Shown: positions 44,003 to 53,020 of the stretch, piece after piece
Position numbering within the stretch: position 1 is the stretch's first letter
How the letters are laid out: every line of letters starts with the position of its first letter
DNA from: an uncultured delta proteobacterium
GTDB taxonomy: Bacteria > Desulfobacterota > Desulfovibrionia > Desulfovibrionales > Desulfovibrionaceae
Assembly (NCBI GenBank): GCA_900079685.1
Contig: LT599018.1
Location: forward strand, 613,012-677,011
Direction: 5' to 3'
Length of the DNA: 64,000 bases
Position numbers and translations under genes: made by a program
Notes under the pieces: model-generated
Database searches by the model: none
Seen by the model: only the letters and a program-made list of their open reading frames with translations
What the model was told of the DNA's origin: nothing

Positions 44003-46456
44003 GTGAGCGTCACGGGCAGCAAACTTTCCCGGGATATTTTCGGGCTTTTTCTTCTCTTTGTCGGGCTGCTGCTGCTGCTCAGTCTCGGCTCGTACAATCC
44101 CCAGGACCCGAGCCTGACCCATGTAGCCAACGCCGGCAGGGCGGTCGGCAACAAGGCGGGCCTGTTCGGGGCCTATGTCAGCGGCTTTTTTGCCGACATG
44201 GTGGGAATCGGCGCCTATTTTATCCCCTGCGCCTTTCTGGTGGCCGGGTCGCGGCGGATACTCGGCCGCGACCCGTGGGTCTGGTGGCGCTGGTGCGGCT
44301 TTTGCCTGCTCGCCGGGTGCACCGTCGTGGCCGGAGAGGCCTGGGACGTCTCCATTGCCGCCATCGGCCCGGGCGGCCTTTTGGGGCACGCCTTGCAATC
44401 CTTTTTCAGCGCGTACCTCGGCTCGGTGGGGACCACTCTGTTTTGGGGCTTCCTCTTCCTGCTCGGCGTGCAACTCATGACGGGATTTTCCTGGCTTGCG
44501 TTCACCCATGCCTGTGTGTTGCGCCTTGCGGCCCATATCCGGCAGACGCTGGAAAACAGGCCGCAAAAGCCCGCGTTCAGCCCCAAGCCCGTCCGGATTG
44601 CCATTGCGGAACCGGCGCAACCCAAAACGATTCTTGTGGAGCCGGTGGCCAAGCCGGTGCCGGTAAAAACGATCGAAAGCGAGCCTTCCTTTATTTTTGA
44701 GGAAAAAGCCGCAACCGCGCCAGGCCTCGCTGTTCCCGGAGCCGCCCATGCCGGGGAAGCGCGGGCCCTGCCCGGCGCGGACCTCGGGTTTTTGCAGCCC
44801 GGTCTTGCCGATGAAGACCCGCCCTGGGTACGCGACCTGGAGGAGGGGAACGTCGGGGAACTGGCGGTCCGTAACCTGAATATCCCCAGGTCCGCCCCGG
44901 CGGCAGTCACGCCGCCGCCGCCCGCCGCGGCCAAGGAGAGCCCCGCCGCCTCCTCCATTACAATCCAGGAAGCCGTGACCACGATTCCGGCTGCCGACCC
45001 GGAAAGCCCCAGGGTGAAGCGGGTGGCCCTGCCGCCGTTTTCCCTGCTGCACACGGTTGCGTCCGCCTCCCCAAAAACACCCCGCGAGGCGCTGGAGGCC
45101 AAGGGCAGAATCCTCATGACCTGCCTTTCGGACTTCGGCATTCACGGGGAGCTTGTGGGCATCGCGCCGGGGCCTGTTGTGACCATGTTCGAAGTGCGCC
45201 CGGCCGCCGGGGTGCGGGTGGCGCGCATAGAAAACCTCAGCGATGACCTCGCTCTCGCCCTGAAGGCCATCGCCGTCCGCGTGCAGGCGCCCATTCCGGG
45301 AACGGACACCGTGGGCATAGAAATCCCCAACGACAACCGGGAACTCGTCTGCCTGAAGGAACTTTTTTGCTCCAAGGCTTTCGCCGAGTCCGAATCCCTG
45401 CTGAGCATGGCTCTGGGCAAAGATATCCAGGGCGCGCCCGCCATGGCGGATCTCGCCCGCATGCCGCACCTGCTCGTCGCCGGGGCCACGGGCGCGGGCA
45501 AAAGCGTCTGCCTGAACTCCATCCTGCTTTCTTTCCTCTACAAAGCCCGGCCCGAGGAAGTAAAACTCCTCCTGGTCGACCCCAAGCGGGTGGAAATGGC
45601 CGTTTACGCGGACCTGCCGCACCTTGTGCACCCGGTCGTCACGGAAATGGAACTCGCCAAAAACGCCCTGAACTGGGCCGTGGGCGAAATGAGCCGCCGC
45701 TACAACGATCTGGCCCTGCTGGGCGTGCGCAATATCGCCGCCTACAACGAAAAGCTCAAGGAACTGGATAAGGCCAAACACCCGGATCTCGCGCACCTTG
45801 AATACATGCCGTATCTCGTTATCATCATTGACGAACTTGCGGACCTTATGATGACAGCCGCCAAGGAAGTGGAAGGGTATATCATGCGCCTGGCCCAGCT
45901 CGCCAGGGCGGCGGGCATCCACATGATCCTGGCGACGCAGCGGCCCAGCGTGGACGTGGTGACGGGCCTCATCAAAGCCAACTTCCCGTGCCGCATTTCG
46001 TTCCAGGTGACGTCAAAGCACGATTCGCGCACCATCCTCGACGCCGTGGGCGCGGAGCACCTGCTCGGCAAGGGGGACATGCTCTATAAGCCCGCGGGCG
46101 GCAAATTCCGGCGGCTGCACGGCGCGTTCGTCAGCGACGAAGATGTGGCGGCCGTCGCGGATTATTGGCGCAGCCGCCAGAAGCCGGACTACTCCGTCGA
46201 CTTTACCGACTGGGGGAACGAGGGCGGCGGTTTCGGGGGCGGCAACGGCGGCGGTGGCGGCGGCGAGGATATCGCCTCCGACCCCATGTACGCCGAGGCC
46301 GTGGCGTTCGTGCGGGAGCAGGGCAAAGCCTCCATCTCGCTGATTCAGCGCCGGTTCCGGATCGGGTTCAACCGGGCGGCGCGGTTTGTGGAACAAATGG
46401 AACAGGACGGCATCATCGGCCCGGCTGATGGCAGCAAGCCGCGTCTGGTCCGCTAG
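44003..46456 (+). CDS. ftsK: DNA translocase FtsK/SpoIIIE
   Basis: 817 residues. Four N-terminal membrane helices (FGLFLLFVGLLLLLSLG first), a Pro/Ala-rich linker about 180-350, then the motor: Walker A AGATGAGKSVCLNS, Walker B YLVIIIDELADLMM, and LATQRPSVDVVTGLIKANFP. The C-terminal gamma winged-helix (AEAVAFVREQGKASISLIQRRF) follows a Gly-rich stretch. It pumps DNA toward dif at the septum. The start is GTG 44003 with a weak ribosome site. The TAG stop is the first triplet of palindromic element copy B. Confidence 0.93.
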   Translation: MSVTGSKLSRDIFGLFLLFVGLLLLLSLGSYNPQDPSLTHVANAGRAVGNKAGLFGAYVSGFFADMVGIGAYFIPCAFLVAGSRRILGRDPWVWWRWCGFCLLAGCTVVAGEAWDVSIAAIGPGGLLGHALQSFFSAYLGSVGTTLFWGFLFLLGVQLMTGFSWLAFTHACVLRLAAHIRQTLENRPQKPAFSPKPVRIAIAEPAQPKTILVEPVAKPVPVKTIESEPSFIFEEKAATAPGLAVPGAAHAGEARALPGADLGFLQPGLADEDPPWVRDLEEGNVGELAVRNLNIPRSAPAAVTPPPPAAAKESPAASSITIQEAVTTIPAADPESPRVKRVALPPFSLLHTVASASPKTPREALEAKGRILMTCLSDFGIHGELVGIAPGPVVTMFEVRPAAGVRVARIENLSDDLALALKAIAVRVQAPIPGTDTVGIEIPNDNRELVCLKELFCSKAFAESESLLSMALGKDIQGAPAMADLARMPHLLVAGATGAGKSVCLNSILLSFLYKARPEEVKLLLVDPKRVEMAVYADLPHLVHPVVTEMELAKNALNWAVGEMSRRYNDLALLGVRNIAAYNEKLKELDKAKHPDLAHLEYMPYLVIIIDELADLMMTAAKEVEGYIMRLAQLARAAGIHMILATQRPSVDVVTGLIKANFPCRISFQVTSKHDSRTILDAVGAEHLLGKGDMLYKPAGGKFRRLHGAFVSDEDVAAVADYWRSRQKPDYSVDFTDWGNEGGGFGGGNGGGGGGEDIASDPMYAEAVAFVREQGKASISLIQRRFRIGFNRAARFVEQMEQDGIIGPADGSKPRLVR

Positions 46457-46600
46457 GAGCTTTTCTAAATTGTCTTTTCGTCCTCTGGCTGCGTCAGGCT
46501 CGCTCCGTGCGAAGCTTATGTATGCTCAATACACTGCGCTCCGCCCGGAACTCGCCTTCCTTGCCGGAGAACGAAAATCCTAATTTAGAAAAGCTCCTGA
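46454..46600. repeat. Palindromic interspersed element, copy B
   Basis: Perfect 17-bp terminal inverted repeat AGGAGCTTTTCTAAATT (46455-46471 with 46582-46598), extended inward by a shared TTTTCGT. The left half aligns with copy A (4083-4233): both have TAGGAGCT, TTTT, GTCC and GCTGCGTCA in the same order and spacing, and CTTCCTTGC near the right end. Like copy A it begins exactly at the stop codon of the preceding gene. Confidence 0.75.
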
Positions 46601-46622
46601 AAAATACTTTTTTGGAGAGAGT

Positions 46623-47297
46623 ATGCGAAATTTCATGTACGCGGTCATCGCCCTGTGCGGACTGCTCGTCTTTGCTTCTTACGCCCAAGCCGCCGATCCC
46701 GTGGCTTCGGCCGTGCAGAAACGGTACGAATCCATCAAGGGCATGCGCGCCGAGTTCACGCAGCTCCTTGAGCATCAGGAGAGCGGCAGCAAAGAGGAGC
46801 GCAAGGGCGTCCTGTATTTTGCCAAACCGTTGCAGGTCCGTTGGGAAACAACCAGCCCGATCCCCGAGGTTTTGCTCGTGACGCCCGGCGCCATCTGGAA
46901 CGTCTTTCCCGATGAAGACATGGCGTACAAGTATCCTCCCGAGCTTTCCGACGAGTCGGGCAGCATCGTACGGGTCGTGACCGGGCAAAGCAACCTGGAG
47001 AAGGACTTCACGATCGAGAACAAGGGTACAAAAAACGGCCTGGCCACCTTGACGCTGTATCCCAAAAACCCGACGACTTCCATGACCGAAGCCGAACTGA
47101 CGGTGGAGGCAAAGACCGGGGCCATCAAGCATGTGACCATTGTTGATTTTTACAACAACCGCAATTCCATCACCTTCACGTCCCAGACGCTTGATCCCCG
47201 GCTGGACGCGGCCCTGTTCACCTTTGCCCCGGCCAAAGGCATGAAGGTGGAAGACCGCACGAAAAGCGGCGTGATGTCCAAGCCCCTGATGCAGTGA
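46623..47297 (+). CDS. lolA: Outer-membrane lipoprotein carrier LolA
   Basis: 224 residues with signal peptide (YAVIALCGLLVFASYAQA). The mature part follows the LolA beta-barrel: VQKRYESIKGMRAEFTQ, KGVLYFAKPLQVRWE, PEVLLVTPGAIW, and near the end IVDFYNNRNSITFTSQ. It ferries lipoproteins from LolCDE to the outer membrane. GGAGAG precedes the ATG. The ftsK-lolA order is common; here the palindromic element is inserted between them. Confidence 0.9.
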   Translation: MRNFMYAVIALCGLLVFASYAQAADPVASAVQKRYESIKGMRAEFTQLLEHQESGSKEERKGVLYFAKPLQVRWETTSPIPEVLLVTPGAIWNVFPDEDMAYKYPPELSDESGSIVRVVTGQSNLEKDFTIENKGTKNGLATLTLYPKNPTTSMTEAELTVEAKTGAIKHVTIVDFYNNRNSITFTSQTLDPRLDAALFTFAPAKGMKVEDRTKSGVMSKPLMQ

Positions 47298-47314
47298 AAA
47301 AAGCGGATTTCTCA

Positions 47315-48097
47315 TTACGATGAGCGCAAACCGACGGCCTTTTTCAGGGCCGTCAGTTCGTTTTGGGAGAGTTCACGGACGGCGCCCGGGGCAAGGTCTC
47401 CAAGATGCAGTGGCCCGATGTCGGTGCGGACGAGGCGCAGGATGGTCAGGCCGAGGTCCCGGCACATGCGCCGTATCTGCCGGTTGATGCCCTGGTTCAA
47501 CACCATTTCCAGGACAAACCCTTTGCCGGGCAGCAGCCGCGCCTCCACCGGGGCGAGTTTTTCGCCTTCGGCAAGCGTCATGCCGCGCCGCATGGTTTCC
47601 AGCATGGCGCGGGAAGGCTCTTCCCGGACCGTTACCCGGTATGTCTTGGGCAGGTGGTAGCGCGGGTGGGTCAACCGCAGGGTCATTTCCCCGTCATCGG
47701 TCAGGAGGAGCAAGCCTTCGGAAAAATAATCCAGCCGCCCGACGGGGTACAGGCGCAAACCGGCGAATGTCCGTGGCAGAAGATCCACGACGGTCCGCCT
47801 GCCCTGGGGGTCCCTGGCCGTGGACACGACCTGCACCGGTTTGTTGCACAAGAGGTATGCATGGCTTTGCGTGGCGGGTTTGGAGAGGGGGGCGCCGTCC
47901 ACCGTAACGGCATCCGCCGCCGGGTCGATTCTGGTTCCGGGTTCGGTGACCACAACCCCGTTGACCGCCACCCGGCCCTCCTGGATCATGGCGTCGGCAG
48001 CCCGGCGGGAGGCAAGACCGGCCTGGGCGATGGCCTTGTTCAGACGCAAACCGGTGTCGGCACCGGCGGAAGAGGGCTTGGGCGCGTTTGTCTTCAT
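47315..48097 (-). CDS. rluB: rRNA/RNA pseudouridine synthase, RluB/RsuA family
   Basis: 260 residues. N-terminal S4 RNA-binding domain (LRLNKAIAQAGLASRRAAD to VNGVVV), then the catalytic domain with Asp in YPVGRLDYFSEGLLLLTDDG and the C-terminal motif NQGINRQIRRMCRDLGL. RluB acts on 23S helix 89, RluE/RsuA elsewhere; the S4 domain and GINRQIRRM favour RluB-like. It is convergent with lolA with a 17-base gap. Confidence 0.88.
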   Translation of the reverse strand: MKTNAPKPSSAGADTGLRLNKAIAQAGLASRRAADAMIQEGRVAVNGVVVTEPGTRIDPAADAVTVDGAPLSKPATQSHAYLLCNKPVQVVSTARDPQGRRTVVDLLPRTFAGLRLYPVGRLDYFSEGLLLLTDDGEMTLRLTHPRYHLPKTYRVTVREEPSRAMLETMRRGMTLAEGEKLAPVEARLLPGKGFVLEMVLNQGINRQIRRMCRDLGLTILRLVRTDIGPLHLGDLAPGAVRELSQNELTALKKAVGLRSS

Positions 48098-48230
48098 ATG
48101 TTCGCGTGACTATGCTGCAGACGGGAGAAATGTCAAGCAACCCCGATGGTAATCCTCTGGCGGTTTCGCCTGTTTTTTGGCATAGTCGCTCATTCACGCA
48201 ACGCGATTGAATCGAGGAATGTAACAGCAT

Positions 48231-49994
48231 ATGCAGACCCCCGTTCCCGAGCGCCGGGTGCAGAGCTTCGCCCTGTACAAGCGCTGCCTTGGCTACTTCA
48301 AACCCTATTGGGCGCATATCACGCTTGCGGCGGTCGCCATGCTGCTTGTTGCGTGCACCCAACCGCTGGTCGCCTATCTCGTCAAACCGACCATGGATGA
48401 AATATTCGTCAAAAAGGACGCCTCCTTTTTGCTCCTTATCGCGCTCGCGTACCCGGCTCTCGAACTGGCCAAGGTCTCGTTCCGCACCATCCAGAATTAT
48501 GTGATGCAATACTGCGGCCTCAAGGTGCTTGAACGGCTCCGCGACGAGTTGTTCCAAAAAATGATTTTTCTGCCCATGCGGTTTTATGAGGGCGCGCAAG
48601 TCGGCATGCTCATGAGCCGCGTCATCAACGACGTGGTGCTCATCCGCGCCAGCATGCCGGCGCTGATTATGCTTGTCCGGCAGATTTTCACCGTCATATT
48701 CCTTATCGGCGTCGCTTTTTACCAGGACTCTTTCCTGGCGTTCTGGGCCATCATCGTCATGCCCGTCGCCTTTTTCCCGTTCATTTATTTCGGTCGCCGC
48801 ATGCGTAAGCTGAGCCGCAAAGGCCAGGCCAAACTGGCGGATATTTCCGTGCTGCTCCAGGAAATTTTCAGCGGGATCCGGGTAGTGAAGGCGTTTTCCA
48901 CGGAAGAGCGCGAGGCAAAACGGTTTGACAAGGAAAACAGGCGGCTTCTTTCGCTTCTTCTCAAGCAGACGCTGGCCAGCGAAATGTCCTCTTCGGTCAT
49001 GGAGTTCATGGGGGCGCTCGCAGGCGCGCTGGTTGTCTATTATGGCGGCATGATGGTTATCAACGGCGTGTCTACCCCCGGCACCTTCTTTTCCTTCCTG
49101 ACCGCCACCATCATGCTGTACGACCCGGTCAAGAAGATGTCCACGTCCAACAATGATATCCAGAAAGCCCTGGCGGGCGCGGAGCGGGTTTTTGAAATCC
49201 TGGATTCCCCGCACATCACCGTTGAAAAGGACGGAACTATCCCGTTTGCCGAAGACTTCAAGGACCTGACGTTTGAAAACGTCTCTTTCCGCTATCAGGA
49301 CGGCACGCGCGCGCTCGACAACGTGAGCTTGACCGTCCGGCAAGGGGAACGTATCGCCCTTGTCGGGCCTTCCGGCGGCGGAAAAACGACGTTCGTCAAC
49401 CTGATCCCTCGCTTCTACGAGCCGACGGAAGGCCGTATCCTGCTGAACGGGAGACCGCTCGAAGAGTATACCCTGGAGTCGTTGCGCCGGACCATTGCCA
49501 TGGTTTCCCAGGACAGCTTCCTGTTCAACCTTTCCGTGGCCGAAAATATTTTATACGGGCAGGAAGAGGCCGGGGAAGAGGCACTGCGGGAAGCCGCCAA
49601 AGCCGCTTATGCCGACGGGTTCGTCTCGTCGCTCCTGGAGGGGTATGCAACCATGGTCGGCGAGCGCGGGGCCAAACTTTCGGGCGGGCAGAAACAGCGC
49701 CTGACCATCGCGCGGGCCATCGTCAAAGACGCGCCGCTGCTTATCCTTGACGAAGCCACCAGCGCGCTGGATTCGGAATCCGAGGGTATCGTGCAGAAAG
49801 CGCTGGAAAACCTCATGCAAAATCGCACCAGCATCGTCATTGCCCACAGGCTGTCCACCATCCTGAACGCCGACCGTATTCTGGTTGTGGAAAACGGGCG
49901 CATTGTGGGGCAGGGCAGGCATGAGAAACTGCTGCTTACGTCCCCGCTGTATGCGAGGCTGTACGCCATGCAATTCGGCCAGGAGGGAGCATGA
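48231..49994 (+). CDS. msbA: Lipid A / phospholipid ABC exporter MsbA
   Basis: 587-residue half-transporter. Six membrane helices occupy residues 20-310 (HITLAAVAMLLVACTQPLVA first). The nucleotide-binding domain has Walker A LVGPSGGGKTTFVNL, signature KLSGGQKQRLTIAR and Walker B LLILDEATSALD with the switch His in VIAHRLST. It flips lipid A-core to the periplasmic face. It heads an operon with two acyltransferase-type genes and a glycosyltransferase; the next gene overlaps by four bases. Confidence 0.9.
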   Translation: MQTPVPERRVQSFALYKRCLGYFKPYWAHITLAAVAMLLVACTQPLVAYLVKPTMDEIFVKKDASFLLLIALAYPALELAKVSFRTIQNYVMQYCGLKVLERLRDELFQKMIFLPMRFYEGAQVGMLMSRVINDVVLIRASMPALIMLVRQIFTVIFLIGVAFYQDSFLAFWAIIVMPVAFFPFIYFGRRMRKLSRKGQAKLADISVLLQEIFSGIRVVKAFSTEEREAKRFDKENRRLLSLLLKQTLASEMSSSVMEFMGALAGALVVYYGGMMVINGVSTPGTFFSFLTATIMLYDPVKKMSTSNNDIQKALAGAERVFEILDSPHITVEKDGTIPFAEDFKDLTFENVSFRYQDGTRALDNVSLTVRQGERIALVGPSGGGKTTFVNLIPRFYEPTEGRILLNGRPLEEYTLESLRRTIAMVSQDSFLFNLSVAENILYGQEEAGEEALREAAKAAYADGFVSSLLEGYATMVGERGAKLSGGQKQRLTIARAIVKDAPLLILDEATSALDSESEGIVQKALENLMQNRTSIVIAHRLSTILNADRILVVENGRIVGQGRHEKLLLTSPLYARLYAMQFGQEGA

Positions 49995-50638
49995 AAATAC
50001 CTCCGGGACTCGTCGGGCCGTTCATCGGTTTGCTGTACCGCCTATGGTGCCGTTCCTTACGGTATACCCAGATTAACCGGGAAGCCTGTGACGCCCTTTC
50101 CCGGCAGGGAAAACCCCTGGTTTTCACGTTCTGGCACGGCGAGGTGTTCGTTTTCCCTTTCAAACGTCAGGATTGGCGTATTTTTACCATTGTCAGCCGC
50201 AGCACGGACGGGGAATATCTTGCCCGCATACTTCAGGACCAGGGCGTTTTTACCTTGCGGGGGTCAAGCTCGCGCGGCGGACTCGCCGCGCTGCTTCGCG
50301 GCACCAAAATCATGCTTGAGAACAGCATGCACGCCTGCATCGGCATTGACGGTCCGCGTGGCCCGCGCCACGAGGTCAAGAATGGAGCGCTCTTTCTTGC
50401 GCACCGGGCAAACGCCCATATCGTGCCAATGCGCGCCATTTGCACGCGCGCCAAAGTGTTCAATTCCTGGGACCGATTCACTCTGCCGTACCCATTTTCC
50501 CACGTAACTATGATATTCGGCGATCCTTACCAAATAGAAGCCGAAGAATTGACCGAAGAGGTTCTGGCGGTGGAGCGGCAGCGGCTCAAGACCGCCTTGC
50601 AATCCCTATTGCCGGAAGAAGGGGGAGAGGGCGCGTGA
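49991..50638 (+). CDS. DUF374 lysophospholipid-acyltransferase-like protein
   Basis: 215 residues. LVFTFWHGEVFVFPF has the H-x4-D/E-like position, then VSRSTDGEYLARIL, TLRGSSSRGGLAALL and ACIGIDGPRGPRHEVK, the motifs of DUF374 proteins related to glycerolipid acyltransferases. It starts within the msbA stop (ATGA) and ends within the next start (GTGA). The context suggests acylation or modification of lipid A or a related envelope lipid; the exact reaction is unknown. Confidence 0.85.
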   Translation: MKIPPGLVGPFIGLLYRLWCRSLRYTQINREACDALSRQGKPLVFTFWHGEVFVFPFKRQDWRIFTIVSRSTDGEYLARILQDQGVFTLRGSSSRGGLAALLRGTKIMLENSMHACIGIDGPRGPRHEVKNGALFLAHRANAHIVPMRAICTRAKVFNSWDRFTLPYPFSHVTMIFGDPYQIEAEELTEEVLAVERQRLKTALQSLLPEEGGEGA

Positions 50639-51555
50639 AACGGGCGTTCTATTTCGGGCTTGCGCGGCTTATGCGTAAACTGGACTTTCCCGGCATTGCC
50701 CGGGTGGCTAACGTCCTCGGTTTCGTCATGTGGACGTTTTTGTTCCGCCGCCGCAAGGCCACCATCGAGCGGATCAAGCACCACCTGAACCTGCCGGAGC
50801 GCGAGGCCGTCCGCGTGGCGAAAGCCAGTTTTTACAGCACGGCGCTGTCATTTTTGGAAATATTCCTGAACGACAGGCTCCGCATGGAGTACGTTCAGGT
50901 GGAAACCCCCGACCTCTTGCGGCAAATGATGGCGCCGGGCCAGCCCGGCATGCTTGCCACAGCCCATTTCGGCTCGTGGGAGCTCTTGGGGGCCATTCTC
51001 AGCCAGACGGCCTCGCGCCCGACGATGACGGTTGCCAGGAAACAGAAAGACCCCGTGGTCTCTGACTTGATTAAGGAACTGCGCGGCGAATCCAAACTTA
51101 TCGCCGTGGATCACCGGTCCGCTTCCGGGCCGGCCCTTGAGTGCATGCGGAGCGGGGGGACGGTCGGGTTTCTTCTGGACCATAACACCAACCGCAAGGA
51201 ATCGATATTCCTGCCGTTTTTCAACGACGTCGCGGCCGTGAACATGGGGCCTGCCTTGCTGGCGGCGCGGGTGAAGGCCATGGTCTACCCCGTGTTTCTG
51301 CGCCGCGACGGCCTGCGCCGGTACACCCTGCATATGCACGAGCCGCTGGACGTGGCGACGCTGGAAGGCTCGCTGTCCGAACGGGTCCGCAGGATCGCGG
51401 AATTTTACACCAAGGCCGTGGAAGACGAAGTGCGTGCATGCCCGGAGCAGTGGCTCTGGATGCATAATCGCTGGAAAACACGCCCGCCGGAAGACGACGA
51501 ACGTCCCGCGAAAAAGAAACGCGAATCCGGTAACAGGGACGCCGATGCCGTATAG
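50635..51555 (+). CDS. Lipid A biosynthesis acyltransferase, LpxL/HtrB-like
   Basis: 306 residues. The acyltransferase HX4E box is MLATAHFGSWELLGAIL; RKQKDPVVSDLIKELRGES and VGFLLDHNTNRKESIFLPFF are the other family blocks, and EQWLWMHNRWKTRP is the typical C-terminal signature. One N-terminal hydrophobic helix follows the GTG start at 50635, which overlaps the upstream stop. It adds a secondary acyl chain to Kdo-lipid A; Kdo synthesis is encoded at 55.7 kb. Confidence 0.9.
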   Translation: MKRAFYFGLARLMRKLDFPGIARVANVLGFVMWTFLFRRRKATIERIKHHLNLPEREAVRVAKASFYSTALSFLEIFLNDRLRMEYVQVETPDLLRQMMAPGQPGMLATAHFGSWELLGAILSQTASRPTMTVARKQKDPVVSDLIKELRGESKLIAVDHRSASGPALECMRSGGTVGFLLDHNTNRKESIFLPFFNDVAAVNMGPALLAARVKAMVYPVFLRRDGLRRYTLHMHEPLDVATLEGSLSERVRRIAEFYTKAVEDEVRACPEQWLWMHNRWKTRPPEDDERPAKKKRESGNRDADAV

Positions 51556-52582
51556 CTTTGTCCCCGGCCAGAGTGTGCCGCTTTTCGCGGAGGAATACCT
51601 CCGGCAAGTCAAGGCAGGCGGACATCCGCTGCATTTGCGGCACCTGGGCCTGACGTTTTACGGCTTGAACGACTGCCTGTATTTCGGCGACCACAACGGC
51701 CAAATTCTGCTGCCGCCGCAGGGCACGGATTTGCGCTACATTTTCCGTGAGTCCTGCAACTATCCCGCGAGCGAGTGCACCCTGGAAACCCGGCTGCAAA
51801 CCTGCCTGCTGGCGGCTTCCGATCCCCTCGAGATTGACGAGGCCGCCGCCTTGAACACGCCGGGCATGCGCAACCTCTGGCACTGGATGACGGAAGGCCT
51901 GCCCAAGCTGCTGGCCCTGGAATCCATCGGCTATACCGGGCGGTATATCGTCCCGGAGACGCCGGTGGTGCTCTCTTTCATGGAGATGCTTTCCATCGCG
52001 CCGGAGAGGCTGCTGCCCAGAGGCGGGAGCTACCGCGTCAAACGGCTGCTGTTGCCGCAGCGCTTATCCGGTTTTGACCTTGTCGAGTATATGCCGCTGG
52101 TGGAAATGACACGGGGCAGACTGCTGGATGCCGTGGGGCGGCTTGACGGGGAAAAACGCGTGTATGTCCGGCGTGTCGGGCGGCGAAAGCCGGTCAACGA
52201 AGAGGACGTGCTGGCCGTGCTGGAGGATTTCGGTTTTGCGGCCATGGTTCCGGAAGATTTTTCCGTTCCCGAACAGCTGCGGTATATGACCAACGCCTCG
52301 TGTTCCGTCATGGCACACGGCGCCAACGCCGCGCTGACGCTCATGCAGCCGCCGCGGTCCGCAGTGGTGGAATTTTTCAGCAACCGGTACGTGAGCTACA
52401 ACAACCTCCATGCCGTGCGCTTGCTGCGCCTGCGCTATCACCCCCTGGTGGAGGATCTGGACGTTTCCTCCGCCCCGGCGGAGGGTATGGCGCTTTCCGA
52501 ATTCCTCTGGAGCGGCCTGCACATGGACATGGCCGTGGACACCAGACACTTGCGCGTTCTGCTGGAAAGCATTTTGGAGTGA
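51545..52582 (+). CDS. Glycosyltransferase family 61 (DUF563) protein
   Basis: 345 residues. The C-terminal half has the GT61-type order: YVRRVGRRKPVNEEDVLAVL, FSVPEQLRYMTNASCSVMAHGANAA (the conserved gain-of-access HGA segment) and PPRSAVVEFFSNRYVSY. The N-terminal half contains LWHWMTEGLPKLLALE, also typical. It overlaps the lpxL-like gene by 11 bases, so it likely decorates the same glycolipid. The start at 51545 lacks a good ribosome site, consistent with translational coupling. The acceptor sugar is unknown. Confidence 0.78.
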   Translation: MPYSFVPGQSVPLFAEEYLRQVKAGGHPLHLRHLGLTFYGLNDCLYFGDHNGQILLPPQGTDLRYIFRESCNYPASECTLETRLQTCLLAASDPLEIDEAAALNTPGMRNLWHWMTEGLPKLLALESIGYTGRYIVPETPVVLSFMEMLSIAPERLLPRGGSYRVKRLLLPQRLSGFDLVEYMPLVEMTRGRLLDAVGRLDGEKRVYVRRVGRRKPVNEEDVLAVLEDFGFAAMVPEDFSVPEQLRYMTNASCSVMAHGANAALTLMQPPRSAVVEFFSNRYVSYNNLHAVRLLRLRYHPLVEDLDVSSAPAEGMALSEFLWSGLHMDMAVDTRHLRVLLESILE

Positions 52583-52592
52583 GGAACTGTTC

Positions 52593-52985
52593 CTAGGAAA
52601 TTATGTCCTGATGGAGAGGGGTAAGATCGTACCGCTTGATGTGCTGCATGGGGAAAAAACTGAGCGACCCGTCGGGCGCCGTGACCTTCAGGGTATTGTG
52701 GTCCGTGACGGCGGCTTCAAGGCAGGGGAGGTTGAGGCTCCCCCCCGCCGAATAGTGGATGCTCAGCATGAACAGCGCGCCGCGTGTGGCAAAATACGCG
52801 GCGTTTTGCGTGGCCGTTCTGATGGCCTCCACCATGGCCGTGTACCAGGCCAGACGGAGCCGGTTCCGGTTTTCCGGGGTGTCGTGCGTGCCGCACAACG
52901 CCATTTTCTGGCTGTCCGGCGCGGGAATATAGCCGGTAACCCAATGCGCGCCCGAATCTTTGCCGCAGATATGGCACGGGATCAT
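52593..52985 (-). CDS. Small hypothetical protein with zinc-type motif, downstream of purQ
   Basis: 130 residues. MIPCHICGKDSGAHWVTGY and ALCGTHDTPENRNR suggest a CxxC plus C/H metal site at the N-terminus; the rest has alternating strands (LFMLSIHYSAGGSLNLPCLE). No family is recognised. GGAGGGAG precedes the ATG, and the gene follows purQ by 35 bases in the same direction, so it is co-transcribed. Convergent with the GT61 gene. Confidence 0.65.
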   Translation of the reverse strand: MIPCHICGKDSGAHWVTGYIPAPDSQKMALCGTHDTPENRNRLRLAWYTAMVEAIRTATQNAAYFATRGALFMLSIHYSAGGSLNLPCLEAAVTDHNTLKVTAPDGSLSFFPMQHIKRYDLTPLHQDIIS

Positions 52986-53020
52986 ACGCTCCCTCCGGTT
53001 TTTCTGCCGGATACGGCCGG

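Noticed and set aside
43982-45922. A 646-codon minus-strand frame opposite ftsK
   Set aside because: Antisense of FtsK; composition is shadow-like.
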